In this document: positions 32,964 through 41,520 of the stretch, in pieces
Layout of the letters: each line of letters opens with the position of its first letter
Position numbering within the stretch: position 1 is the stretch's first letter
Position numbers and translations under genes: made by a program
DNA from: Acidobacteriaceae bacterium
GTDB lineage: Bacteria > Acidobacteriota > Terriglobia > Terriglobales > Acidobacteriaceae
Assembly (NCBI GenBank): GCA_021323655.1
Contig: JAJPKO010000064.1
Coordinates: forward strand, 1-47,225
DNA length: 47,225 nucleotides
Direction: 5' to 3'
The notes under the pieces: generated by a model
The model's input: the letters and a program-made list of their open reading frames with translations, nothing else
Databases searched by the model: none
Told to the model about the DNA's origin: nothing

Positions 32964-33179
32964 TTAGATGCACTTTCCGGGAAAACTGCCATGCGGCCAG
33001 GTTTGAATTTCGACGCTATAGATGTATAGATGATGAACAAAAGGCTCATAACCGCAAAGCTCTAAGCCATGACGCATCTCCAGACCTTCAGAACGGCCCA
33101 AAAGCATCCCGGACGCAAGGCCCAAAAGCATCCTGGACGCAAAATTGTTTGAAGCCGGCACCGTATCATCCTCATCCAT
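32964..33179 (-). CDS. Possible small protein with an 8-residue tandem repeat (hypothetical)
   Basis: A 71-codon frame starting MDEDDTVPASNNF. GGAG lies about nine bases before the ATG at 33179. It encodes two successive copies of an eight-residue unit (ASRMLLGL, ASGMLLGR) from the in-frame 24-bp DNA repeat at 33095-33142. I recognise no family. The repeat length being a multiple of three and the ribosome binding site argue for a gene; the otherwise non-coding look of the gap argues against it. Confidence 0.3.
   Translation of the reverse strand: MDEDDTVPASNNFASRMLLGLASGMLLGRSEGLEMRHGLELCGYEPFVHHLYIYSVEIQTWPHGSFPGKCI
33095..33142. repeat. 24-bp tandem duplication
   Basis: GGCCCAAAAGCATCCCGGAC GCAA (33095-33118) is repeated at 33119-33142 with one C to T change. 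It lies between dps and the efflux adaptor gene, within the possible small open frame on the minus strand. Confidence 0.85.
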
Positions 33180-33322
33180 TATGCAATCTCCCAGGTAAAG
33201 AATTTGGAAACAGCTTTGTTTTCAACTTCGTCCCGGGAGAGAGTACAGTGGTATCCCAGGGTTTATAGTTGAGTAACTACTGCAACAAATTCTTCATCGA
33301 GGGACAAGGTTTGAGGCCAGCC

Positions 33323-34414
33323 GTGGAACGTAAAGGCACACTTATATTTGGCACTTTGTTGATTGCGTCGCTTCTTTCCGCTTGCGGCAAACCCGCGCAG
33401 CCAGCCGGCGCCGGGGCGCAGGGTGGCGCGCCACAGGCCCTGCCTGTGCAGACAGAAGTAGTGGCGCCGCAGTCGGTACCGCGCAGCGACGAGTATGTCT
33501 CCACCATCAAATCGCGCCGCTCTGCCACCATCAACCCCCGCGTGGCCGGCAACCTGATTAGCATCAATGTGCATTCAGGTGACCGGGTCAAAGTGGGGCA
33601 GCTGCTGATGGTAATCGATCCCATTCAGCAGGAAGCTACGGTGTCTTCTCTGAAGGCGACCGAGCAGCAAAAGCTGGCTGTCTACCAGTACAACCAGGTA
33701 GAAGTTGAACGCCAGCGCAAGCTGTATGCCGAAGGCGTCACCAGCCGCGATGCCCTCGACCAGGCCGAGCAGGCATTTAAGAATTCCAAGGCCGATTATG
33801 AAGCGGCCGTGAGTTCCCGCCAGGCCGGAGAGAAGCAACTGGGCTTTTACAGTATCCGCGCGCCTTTTGACGGAATCGTGGGCGACATCCCCGTCCACGT
33901 GGGCGACTATGTTTCGACCACCACGCTGCTGACAACAGTAGACGAAAACAAAGACCTGGAAGCGTACATTTACATCCCTACGGAGCGCGCGCGTGAAGTC
34001 CACGCGGGTCTTCCGGTTGTTATTGAAGACAATAGCGGCAAAGAGATTGAGCGTACTGCCATAGACTTCATTTCGCCGCAGGTAGATGACCAGTTGCAGG
34101 GCATCCTGGCCAAGGCGCCGGTCCATTCACCGCAATTGCGTACCGAGCAATTGGTGAAGGCGAGGGTCATCTGGTCAACAGCGCCTGCAGCTACCGTCCC
34201 CGTTCTTGCAGTCACCCGCATTGGCGGACAGGCGTTTGTATACGTTGCGCAGGACCAGGGTGGAAAATACTTTGCAAAGCAGCGCGCAGTTAAGCTGGGT
34301 GACACCGTTGGCAATAGCTATGCAGTGGAGAGCGGCCTGGCCAATGGAGACAAGGTGATCATCTCTGGGACACAGTTCCTGGTGGATGGCGCTCCGGTGC
34401 AGCCATTAGGGTAA
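33323..34414 (+). CDS. RND efflux periplasmic adaptor lipoprotein (membrane fusion protein)
   Basis: A 363-residue lipoprotein with lipobox LLSAC at about residues 17-21, so the inner-membrane anchor is a lipid on Cys. The biotinyl-lipoyl-like half motifs (ATINPRVAGNLISINVHSGDRV and GFYSIRAPFDGIVGDIPVHVGDYV) enclose an alpha-helical hairpin (about 95-150), followed by beta-barrel and membrane-proximal domains. It links the RND pump to an outer-membrane channel. The GTG at 33323 is preferred because GAGG lies eight bases upstream and it gives a short lipoprotein signal; the open frame starts at a TTG at 33269. The pump gene follows after 160 bases. No TolC-like gene is in the window. Confidence 0.9.
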   Translation: MERKGTLIFGTLLIASLLSACGKPAQPAGAGAQGGAPQALPVQTEVVAPQSVPRSDEYVSTIKSRRSATINPRVAGNLISINVHSGDRVKVGQLLMVIDPIQQEATVSSLKATEQQKLAVYQYNQVEVERQRKLYAEGVTSRDALDQAEQAFKNSKADYEAAVSSRQAGEKQLGFYSIRAPFDGIVGDIPVHVGDYVSTTTLLTTVDENKDLEAYIYIPTERAREVHAGLPVVIEDNSGKEIERTAIDFISPQVDDQLQGILAKAPVHSPQLRTEQLVKARVIWSTAPAATVPVLAVTRIGGQAFVYVAQDQGGKYFAKQRAVKLGDTVGNSYAVESGLANGDKVIISGTQFLVDGAPVQPLG

Positions 34415-34574
34415 GCAATGCCAGGCGTGTTGGCTTGGGGATAATTACACCCTGCAGCTACACACCTCCAGGCCCTGCTCAGGAGGGCAGTTGTGTTGCT
34501 GCTGAAAACGTGCCGCCCGGATCAAAAACATTTTCAGGGCTTGAGATGCCCACTAGCGAGAAGAGGGTCTTCGC

Positions 34575-37500
34575 GTGGTAGATTTTTTCATTCACCGACC
34601 GGTATTTGCGACCGTTTGCGCGCTGCTGATTATTCTAGGCGGTGCTGCGGTCATCCCGACATTGCCGATATCGCTCTATCCACAATTGGCACCTCCGCAG
34701 GTCACTGTGACCAGCAACTACGTCGGTGCGAACGCGCAGGTGGTCGAATCGGCGGTCACGATTCCGCTTGAGCAGCAGATCAACGGTGTGGAGGGCATGC
34801 ACTATATGACCTCGACCAGCTCAAACGACGGCACCAGCAACATCAACATCACTTTCAACACCGGGTATGACCTCAACGTCGCTGCCGTTGACGTGCAGAA
34901 CCGCGTAAACACGGCACAGGGCCGTCTGCCGCAGGAAATCAAGAACACCGGTATCACAATCACGAAGGCGAATCCGAACTTCGTCTTTGCTGTAGGGTTC
35001 TATTCGCCCGACGGAAGCCTGTCGAACCAGTACATCTCGAACTATCTCGATGTCTATGTCAAAGACCCGCTCAAGCGCATCAAGGGCGTGGGCGATGTCG
35101 TCATTTTTGGCGAGCGCAAATATGCCATGCGCATCTGGCTCGATCCTGCCAGGCTGGCGGCCCGCGGATTGACGGCCACCGATGTCATCAATGCGATCCA
35201 GGAGCAGAACGTCGAAATTCCTTCCGGCCAGCTCGGGCGCCCGCCGGCTCCTTCTACGCAGGATTTCCAGATTACGCTTCGCGTTGTGGGGCGCCTCTCC
35301 GATCCAAAGGAATTCGAACAGATCATTCTGAAGAGCACGCCCAATGGCCTGGTGCAACTGAAGGATGTGGGCCATGCAGAGCTCGGCGCCGAAACCTACG
35401 ACACAAATCTGGAGTACAGCGGGCATGAGGCCACCGGTATTGGTGTGCAGCAGCTTTCCGACGCCAATGCACTCGATGTAGATAAGGCAGCCAAAGCGGC
35501 CCTCGCGGAACTGGCAAAGTCCTTCCCGCCGGGCATGAAGTATGTCATCGCTTTTGACACCACTACCGTCATCGGCGATTCCATCAAGGAAGTGATTTCG
35601 ACCCTGGAAGAAGCGATTATGATCGTCATCGCGGTCATCTTCCTCTTCCTTCTCGATTGGCGTGCGACGGTCATCCCCGCCATTACCATCCCCGTTTCTC
35701 TGGTGGGCACGTTCGCCTTCATCAAGATGTTTGGCTTCTCCATCAACTCTCTGACCATGTTCGGCATCATTCTGGCCACTGGTCTGGTTGTGGATGACGC
35801 CATCGTGGTCATCGAAAACGTGCAGCGTCACATATCCCTCGAACATTGTGATCCGCACAAGGCCACGTCAGAGGCAATGGGAGAAGTCACCAGCGCCGTA
35901 ATCGCTACATCGCTCGTTCTGATTTCAGTCTTCATCCCCGTCTCATTTTTCCCCGGCACCACAGGCATCCTCTATAAGCAGTTCGCGATGACCATCGCCT
36001 TCTCCATCGCGATTTCCGCCTTCAACGCCTTGACCCTCTCTCCAGCGCTCGCAGCCCTCTTCCTCCGCGGTGAGGAAGAGAAGTACAAGATGCTTGACTG
36101 GACCCGCATTCGCTTCATCTCGCGGGGCTACGCAGCCTTCGCTCGCGGCATCGAGGCAGGCATCCTCTGGATGGGCAGGACTTACGCAAAGATCATCCAT
36201 GTAACGTTAAAGCTGCGCTACGTGGTGCTTCTGCTCTTCTTTGCAGGACTGGTGGCCACGGTTTACACGTACAACGCCGTGCCCACCGGCTTCGTTCCGC
36301 AGGAAGACCAGAACTACCTGATCTGCGTAGTGCAAACCCCGCCGGGAGCTTCGCTGAACTACACAACTGAGCTTTCCCATCGCGCTGAACAGTTGATTCT
36401 GCAGGACCCGGACGTCTTCGGTACCTTTGCTGTGCCCGGTTTCAGTCTCTCCGGAGGAAGCGCGCCCAACTACGGGTTGATCTTTGTCCCGCTCAAGTCC
36501 ATGGATCAGCGTCGTGGAAAGAGCCACAGCGCGGGCGCAGTGGCGCAGCGGCTGACGCCGAAACTCTTCGGCGTCCCCGGCGGCATCATCGCCGTCTTTG
36601 AACCTCCCGCAGTGCAGGGAATTGGCAGCTTCGGCGGCTTTGAGTTCCAGTTGCAGGACACGGGCCGCAACACCTTGCAGGACATAGACATGGTGGCGCA
36701 CAAAATGGTCGCCGCCAGCCGTCAGCGCAAGGACCTCACCGGGCTCTTCACCAGCTATACGGCGAATGACCCGCAACTTCTCATTCAGATTGACCGCCAG
36801 AAGGCAAAGGCCATCGGCGTGCCCATCAGCGAAGTCACAAACGCGCTGAACGTCTACATGGGGTCGGAGTACATCAACGACTTCGATTTCAATAACCGCT
36901 CGTATCGTGTGTACGTCCAGGCCGACCAGCCCTTCCGCATGAAGCAGAGCGACCTGCGGCAGTTCTACGTGCGCGCCAGCAACGGCAGCATGGTGCCTCT
37001 GGACAACATTGTCAACATCTCCCAGACCTCAGGCCCACAGGTGATTTATCACTTCAATATGTTCCGCTCAGCCGAGATAGACGGTTCGGCTGCACCGGGA
37101 TACAGCTCCAGTCAGGGCCTGAAGGCAATGGAAGAGCTTTTCCAGCAGAACAAACTCCAGGGCATGACGTATTCCTGGAGCGGTCTGGCCCTCGAAGAAG
37201 TGGAATCCCAGGGCAAGGCAATCATCATCTTCAGCCTGGGCATCATCGTCGTCTATCTGACATTGGCCGCACAGTATGAGAGCTTCGCACTCCCGTTCAT
37301 CATCATGCTGTCCGTTCCCATGGCCGTCCTCGGCGCATTGGGACTGGTCTCCGTGCGCGGCTTCCCAAATGACGTCTACGTGCAGATTGGCCTGCTGATG
37401 CTCGTCGGACTGGCTGCCAAGAACGCCATTCTGATCGTCGAATTCGCTGAGCAGCTCCGCGAGCACGGACGCTCCATCATGGATGCGGCTATCGAGGCGG

Positions 37501-37781
37501 CGGAGCTTCGGCTACGCCCAATCCTGATGACCTCCATCGCATTTATCCTGGGCGTCCTGCCGCTCTACTTTGCAACAGGCGCGGGCGCCAAGGGCCGGAA
37601 CTCGGTCGGAACGGTGATCGTAGGCGGCATGGTCGTGTCTACCTTCCTGAATCTGATCTTCATTCCCGTGCTGTATGTGCTGCTGAGTACGCTCCTCAGC
37701 AAGTTCAAGCGCACGCGCAGAAGACCGGATGGCTGTGAGGAGGAAGAAATCAGAACGGAGAGCGCCGCGCTCTCGTCCTGA
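34575..37781 (+). CDS. RND multidrug efflux pump, inner-membrane permease (HAE1/AcrB-like)
   Basis: A 1068-residue proton-driven antiporter with 12 membrane helices and two large periplasmic loops. It starts VDFFIHRPVFATVCALLIIL (helix 1). The proton-relay aspartates D407 and D408 in GLVVDDAIVVIENV fall at the same numbers as in AcrB. The conserved helix 11-12 block GLAAKNAILIVEFAEQL is also present. The start is GTG, with GAGG about nine bases upstream. It forms a tripartite pump with the adaptor gene just before it and an outer-membrane channel encoded elsewhere. The substrate cannot be predicted. Confidence 0.94.
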   Translation: MVDFFIHRPVFATVCALLIILGGAAVIPTLPISLYPQLAPPQVTVTSNYVGANAQVVESAVTIPLEQQINGVEGMHYMTSTSSNDGTSNINITFNTGYDLNVAAVDVQNRVNTAQGRLPQEIKNTGITITKANPNFVFAVGFYSPDGSLSNQYISNYLDVYVKDPLKRIKGVGDVVIFGERKYAMRIWLDPARLAARGLTATDVINAIQEQNVEIPSGQLGRPPAPSTQDFQITLRVVGRLSDPKEFEQIILKSTPNGLVQLKDVGHAELGAETYDTNLEYSGHEATGIGVQQLSDANALDVDKAAKAALAELAKSFPPGMKYVIAFDTTTVIGDSIKEVISTLEEAIMIVIAVIFLFLLDWRATVIPAITIPVSLVGTFAFIKMFGFSINSLTMFGIILATGLVVDDAIVVIENVQRHISLEHCDPHKATSEAMGEVTSAVIATSLVLISVFIPVSFFPGTTGILYKQFAMTIAFSIAISAFNALTLSPALAALFLRGEEEKYKMLDWTRIRFISRGYAAFARGIEAGILWMGRTYAKIIHVTLKLRYVVLLLFFAGLVATVYTYNAVPTGFVPQEDQNYLICVVQTPPGASLNYTTELSHRAEQLILQDPDVFGTFAVPGFSLSGGSAPNYGLIFVPLKSMDQRRGKSHSAGAVAQRLTPKLFGVPGGIIAVFEPPAVQGIGSFGGFEFQLQDTGRNTLQDIDMVAHKMVAASRQRKDLTGLFTSYTANDPQLLIQIDRQKAKAIGVPISEVTNALNVYMGSEYINDFDFNNRSYRVYVQADQPFRMKQSDLRQFYVRASNGSMVPLDNIVNISQTSGPQVIYHFNMFRSAEIDGSAAPGYSSSQGLKAMEELFQQNKLQGMTYSWSGLALEEVESQGKAIIIFSLGIIVVYLTLAAQYESFALPFIIMLSVPMAVLGALGLVSVRGFPNDVYVQIGLLMLVGLAAKNAILIVEFAEQLREHGRSIMDAAIEAAELRLRPILMTSIAFILGVLPLYFATGAGAKGRNSVGTVIVGGMVVSTFLNLIFIPVLYVLLSTLLSKFKRTRRRPDGCEEEEIRTESAALSS

Positions 37782-37803
37782 CGAAGCTGGTACTTCGCAG
37801 ATC

Positions 37804-37830
37804 AAAAGGGGCCATCCCGCCCCTTTTCCT
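37804..37830 (+). terminator. Terminator after the RND pump gene
   Basis: AAAAGGGGC (37804-37812) and GCCCCTTTT (37819-37827) form a nine-base perfect stem with a six-base loop. The stem itself ends in four T, 23 bases after the pump stop. It separates the efflux genes from rpsP. Confidence 0.75.
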
Positions 37831-37872
37831 TCATCGGCTGACACAATCATCGCCCCAGGGGCCAGATTGCGA

Positions 37873-37976
37873 TATACTTAAGCGTTGGGAAATCCTGTGC
37901 CTGTGCTGCCCGCGCGGGCCGTCTCTAAGACGTTTCTCCCCAAAACAAGAACAAGGACTGAAAGGAACATTTACCT
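37873..37976 (+). promoter_or_regulatory. rpsP promoter -10 and structured leader
   Basis: TATACT at 37873-37878 is a strong -10, though no clear -35 lies 16-18 bases upstream. The leader of about 90 bases contains the perfect 12-base palindrome GCCCGCGCGGGC (37908-37919) and a short GTCT/AGAC hairpin, then AAAGGA as ribosome binding site. A structured leader would allow translational control of the S16 gene; that is inference. Confidence 0.4.
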
Positions 37977-38213
37977 GTGCTGATGATTCGTTTGGCGCGA
38001 TTTGGCGCTCGCAAACAGCCCTATTACCGCGTAGTGGTCATCGAGAAAGACCGCGCCCGCAACGGCCGTTCCGTGGAAGTGGTTGGAACGTACAATCCTC
38101 GTACCAATCCTGCCACTGTGGACCTGAAGCGTGAGCGCATTGATTACTGGACCGGTAAGGGAGCGCAGCTCTCTGACACCGTGCAAAGGCTCTTGAAGAC
38201 TGCCGCTGCCTGA
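37977..38213 (+). CDS. rpsP: 30S ribosomal protein S16
   Basis: A 78-residue protein with the S16 signature: MIRLARFGARKQPYYRVVVI, then GRSVEVVGTYNPRT and RERIDYWTGKGAQLSDTV. It is an assembly protein of the small ribosomal subunit that binds 16S rRNA. The GTG at 37977 gives a MLMIRL start and lies 10 bases after AAAGGA; the ATG at 37983 is the alternative. It is followed by khpA and rimM, the expected order, but with a 156-base gap before khpA. Confidence 0.97.
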   Translation: MLMIRLARFGARKQPYYRVVVIEKDRARNGRSVEVVGTYNPRTNPATVDLKRERIDYWTGKGAQLSDTVQRLLKTAAA

Positions 38214-38369
38214 TGTCGCTAGTGGCCCTTTGTTGATGGAAAATAGCGTGGTAACTGTCTGAAGTAATGCCAGAACAGACACCAGAAAGCACTGTCCTCC
38301 CCCGCACTGAACTGTTACTATGGGCCAGTTTGATGCACCAAAAGATGTGTTTTTAAGCGGGGGCAAGGA

Positions 38370-38657
38370 ATGACGCAAGTACAGAAACCAGACGATATGC
38401 AGGAATTAGTCACCGAGATCGCGAAGGCTCTGGTGGACGAACCGGGTGCGGTTGTTGTTGAGGCAGTGGAGAAGGAGGAAAGCACGGTACTGCGGCTCCG
38501 TGTGGCTCCTTCCGATGTTGGAAAGGTCATAGGGAAACAGGGACGCACCGCGCGTTCCATGCGTACAATCCTTGGCGCTGTCAGCATGAAACACCACCAC
38601 CGTTATACGCTCGACATTCTGGAGGAGCACAAGCAGGTAGCTACTCCAGGCGAGTGA
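38370..38657 (+). CDS. khpA: KH-domain RNA-binding protein KhpA
   Basis: A 95-residue single-KH-domain protein. The GxxG RNA-binding loop is GKQG at residues 55-58 within APSDVGKVIGKQGRTARSMR, preceded by ELVTEIAKALVDEPGAVVVE, as in the family. KhpA proteins bind many RNAs, often with KhpB, and affect small-RNA function and cell elongation. The position between rpsP and rimM is the standard one. AAGG sits directly before the ATG at 38370, so the ATG at 38397 is an alternative. Its TGA overlaps the GTG start of rimM. Confidence 0.92.
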   Translation: MTQVQKPDDMQELVTEIAKALVDEPGAVVVEAVEKEESTVLRLRVAPSDVGKVIGKQGRTARSMRTILGAVSMKHHHRYTLDILEEHKQVATPGE

Positions 38658-39241
38658 TTTCTCGAAGCCCCCCTACAGAATGCATGGAAGGTCCGCAGTG
38701 GATTGTGATTGCCCACCTCGTCCGCCCGCAGGGACGGCGCGGAGAAGTCCTTGCCGACCTTCTTACTGACTTCCCTGAGCGCTTCAGCGACCGCCGGGAG
38801 CTGATGCTGCTCGATACTCAGGGAAATCCTTCCCGTACAGTTTCCGTTCAGGACCATTGGCTGCACAAAGGCCGTATCGTGCTCAAATTCACCGGAATAG
38901 ATTCGATTTCCGATGCGGAAACGCTGCGCGGCCTCGATCTTGCCGTTTCCCGTGAACACCGCGTTCCTCTGGATGAAGGTTCTTTCTACATCTCAGACCT
39001 GATTGGCTGCCACGTCGTCCAGCCGGACGGCTCCAAAGCGGGCAAAATCATCGCAGTAGACCGCGAAGCCACGGAAACCCCTCTGCTCGTCCTCGAAACA
39101 GAAACAGGTCATGAGGCCCTCGTTCCGTTTGCAAAAGCGTATCTGGTGCGCACGGACCTTCCACAGAAACGTATCGTGATGAATCTCCCGGAAGGGCTTC
39201 TGGATATCAATCTCAGGCCTTTTGTTGCTGAAGAAGAGTGA
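38654..39241 (+). CDS. rimM: Ribosome maturation factor RimM
   Basis: A protein of about 195 residues that helps assemble the head of the 30S subunit and binds S19. The N-terminal RimM domain shows IAHLVRPQGRRGEVLADLLTDFPERF; the C-terminal PRC-barrel has LIGCHVVQPDG, HEALVPFAKAYLV and NLPEGLLDINL. The GTG at 38654 overlaps the khpA stop (GTGA) and would couple translation; the ATG at 38684 is an equally sensible start because the family similarity begins there. In most bacteria trmD and rplS follow; here a convergent acyltransferase gene begins its stop four bases on. Confidence 0.94.
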   Translation: MISRSPPTECMEGPQWIVIAHLVRPQGRRGEVLADLLTDFPERFSDRRELMLLDTQGNPSRTVSVQDHWLHKGRIVLKFTGIDSISDAETLRGLDLAVSREHRVPLDEGSFYISDLIGCHVVQPDGSKAGKIIAVDREATETPLLVLETETGHEALVPFAKAYLVRTDLPQKRIVMNLPEGLLDINLRPFVAEEE

Positions 39242-39244
39242 AAG

Positions 39245-40276
39245 TCACGCCGCATCCACTTCCGTAGCACGTCTCGATCGAGACACAACGGACAATCTCC
39301 GGAGATTTTGAAAGTCTCGTTCAGAGCCCAGCAGGAGCGCCCGAGTGATCGAAAATCTCGCCAGCAAAAGAGTAGAAACATAAGACACTGCGAGAGCGGC
39401 CAGGAAAGCCACCCAGCCGTTCGTCAATCGCGAAACGGGCCCACTCGACAGCACGACCTTATGGATCACCATGATACCCATCGAAGAAGCGCCGATAGAC
39501 GCAAGTGCCACAGTAAGTCCTGCTACGCGCGCAATTCCGCGGCTGAGTGCGATTACAGCTAGGATGCAACTCAGACCCAGGACAAAAGAAAGTCCTGGAA
39601 TCCCATAATTTCCGGATTTCATGTCATAGTCCACCGGAAAATGCAGATATACGAGCCAGGCCGTAAGGGCGGCGCCCGCAATTGCAATCAATTCAAACAA
39701 TCGCTGCCATTGGCTCTTGCGGTACCAATGTCCGATCAGCAGAAATGGCAATGCCGCCAGGACCACATGCGCATTCAACGGCAGTGAAAAATGTGGAGCA
39801 AGTGCGGCGAGAAGGTAGGCCGATACCAGTGAAAGCAGACCTGCCAGAGCAACCGTTCCGGATTGAAGCCGCACCAGCAAATAGTTGCCCGCCTGCTGTG
39901 TCATGTACAGGCAGGTAAAGAACCACAGAACTCCATATCTGCCTTCCATGTGGCCCCCGCCCCATAAAAAAGTTTTAGTAAGTCCGCTCCACTTTTCGGG
40001 GTGGTGCAATGCTCCTAAATATGCCAGAGGGCAAAGCAGCAGCATGAATGAGACATACGGTATCAGAAGATGGATCGCCTTGCGTTTGGCATACCCGCCA
40101 GGATCAGGCTGCACCCGATGCAGAAACCCGCTCAGAAAAAAGAACAAGGGCATGTGGAAGGTGTAGATAAGATGCTGGAGTACCGTTCCATTGAGAGAGT
40201 GCCCCAGCACAACGCAAATTATGCCGAGTCCTTTGCAGACGTCTATCCATAGGATCCGTCCGTCACGTTCGCTCAT
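39245..40276 (-). CDS. Acyltransferase family 3 membrane protein (fucose 4-O-acetylase-like)
   Basis: A 343-residue integral membrane protein with about ten hydrophobic segments. It opens with RILWIDVCKGLGIICVVLGH and YTFHMPLFFFLSGFLHR, the conserved start of acyltransferase 3 / fucose-4-O-acetylase proteins with the active-site His in VVLGHS. It would move acetyl or other acyl groups onto extracytoplasmic sugars. The ATG at 40276 has GAGG seven bases upstream. It is divergent from a WbpE-like sugar aminotransferase gene, so both may serve surface-glycan building, although no glycosyltransferases are nearby. Confidence 0.85.
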   Translation of the reverse strand: MSERDGRILWIDVCKGLGIICVVLGHSLNGTVLQHLIYTFHMPLFFFLSGFLHRVQPDPGGYAKRKAIHLLIPYVSFMLLLCPLAYLGALHHPEKWSGLTKTFLWGGGHMEGRYGVLWFFTCLYMTQQAGNYLLVRLQSGTVALAGLLSLVSAYLLAALAPHFSLPLNAHVVLAALPFLLIGHWYRKSQWQRLFELIAIAGAALTAWLVYLHFPVDYDMKSGNYGIPGLSFVLGLSCILAVIALSRGIARVAGLTVALASIGASSMGIMVIHKVVLSSGPVSRLTNGWVAFLAALAVSYVSTLLLARFSITRALLLGSERDFQNLRRLSVVSRSRRATEVDAA

Positions 40277-40409
40277 TCAGCTACCTCGGGGGTAAGGTCT
40301 TCTCATCATAGCGTGCCATCATGCGGTGACCCAACCAGCAAGGATGAAACTCCAGAGATTGACATAGGAGTGCCTTAACTCCCAGGGCCGAATCGGCGAC
40401 AATCGAGGT

Positions 40410-41519
40410 ATGCAATTTGTTGATTTGAAGGCGCAATACCAGCGGTTGAAAACAGACATTGATGCCCGGATCCAGGCCGTACTCAATCACGGCCAATTCA
40501 TCCTTGGCCCTGAAGTCGCTGATCTGGAAGCACGGCTCGCGGCCCGCACCGGAGCAAAATACTGCATCTCCTGCGCCAGCGGAACAGACGCTCTCCTGCT
40601 GGCTCTCATGGCCCTGGGAATCGGTTCCGGCGATGAAGTCATCACATCGCCATTTACCTTTTTCGCCACAGGAGAAATGATTGCCCTTCTGGGGGCAACC
40701 CCCGTCTTTGTAGACATTGATCCTGATACCTACAACATCGCGCCGGTAAAGATCGAGGCCGCGATCACCTCGCGTACCAAGGCCATCATGCCCATCAGCC
40801 TGTATGGACAATGCGCAGATTTTGACGCCGTCAATGCAATCGCGGAAAAGCACGGCCTTGCGGTCATTGAAGACGCGGCCCAGAGTTTTGGCGCAACCTA
40901 CCACTCACGCCAGTCCTGCAACCTGAGCACAATTGCCTGCACCAGCTTCTTTCCCTCCAAGCCACTGGGATGTTACGGCGACGGAGGCGCATGCTTTACT
41001 AGCGACGATGATCTTGCCCGCCGCATGTTTGAGATGCGAAACCACGGTCAGGACCGCCGCTATCATCATGTGTCTCTGGGCATCAATGGACGTCTGGACA
41101 CAATCCAGGCCGCGGTGCTTCTCGCTAAGCTACAGGTCTTCGACGATGAGCTTGCTGCACGGCATAAAGTAGCATCCCACTATGACCGCCTGCTCAGTCA
41201 CGCGGTGAAAACACCAGTCATCCGGCAAGGGAACACCAGTGCCTTCGCGCAATACACGATTGAAGTGGATGATCAGCGCGATTCAGTCGAAGCTGCATTG
41301 AAGCAGGCAGGGATTCCGACGGCCGTGCACTATCCCGTGCCACTGCACCTGCAACCCGTATTTGCGGCCATGGGTCAGGGCGTGGGCAGCTTCCCCTGTG
41401 CCGAACGCGCCGGAGAACGGGTCCTGAGCTTGCCCATGCATCCGTATCTTGAAGAAGAACAAATTGAGCGTGTTGCCGAAGCGCTGCTTTCAGCCATCAG
41501 GCTTTCGCCGCACGCATAG
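40410..41519 (+). CDS. DegT/DnrJ/EryC1/StrS aminotransferase (WbpE-like)
   Basis: A 369-residue PLP enzyme that aminates a keto-sugar nucleotide. The PLP lysine is K184 in CTSFFPSKPLGCYGDGGA. YCISCASGTDALLLAL (phosphate-binding), ISLYGQCADFDAVNAIAEKHG and VIEDAAQSFGATY all closely resemble Pseudomonas WbpE, which makes UDP-3-amino-glucuronate for B-band O-antigen. That similarity is from memory; related 3- or 4-aminotransferases are alternatives. The ATG at 40410 begins the family sequence, with GAGG almost directly before it. Its stop is one base from the stop of the S55-like gene. Confidence 0.9.
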   Translation: MQFVDLKAQYQRLKTDIDARIQAVLNHGQFILGPEVADLEARLAARTGAKYCISCASGTDALLLALMALGIGSGDEVITSPFTFFATGEMIALLGATPVFVDIDPDTYNIAPVKIEAAITSRTKAIMPISLYGQCADFDAVNAIAEKHGLAVIEDAAQSFGATYHSRQSCNLSTIACTSFFPSKPLGCYGDGGACFTSDDDLARRMFEMRNHGQDRRYHHVSLGINGRLDTIQAAVLLAKLQVFDDELAARHKVASHYDRLLSHAVKTPVIRQGNTSAFAQYTIEVDDQRDSVEAALKQAGIPTAVHYPVPLHLQPVFAAMGQGVGSFPCAERAGERVLSLPMHPYLEEEQIERVAEALLSAIRLSPHA

Positions 41520-41520
41520 G

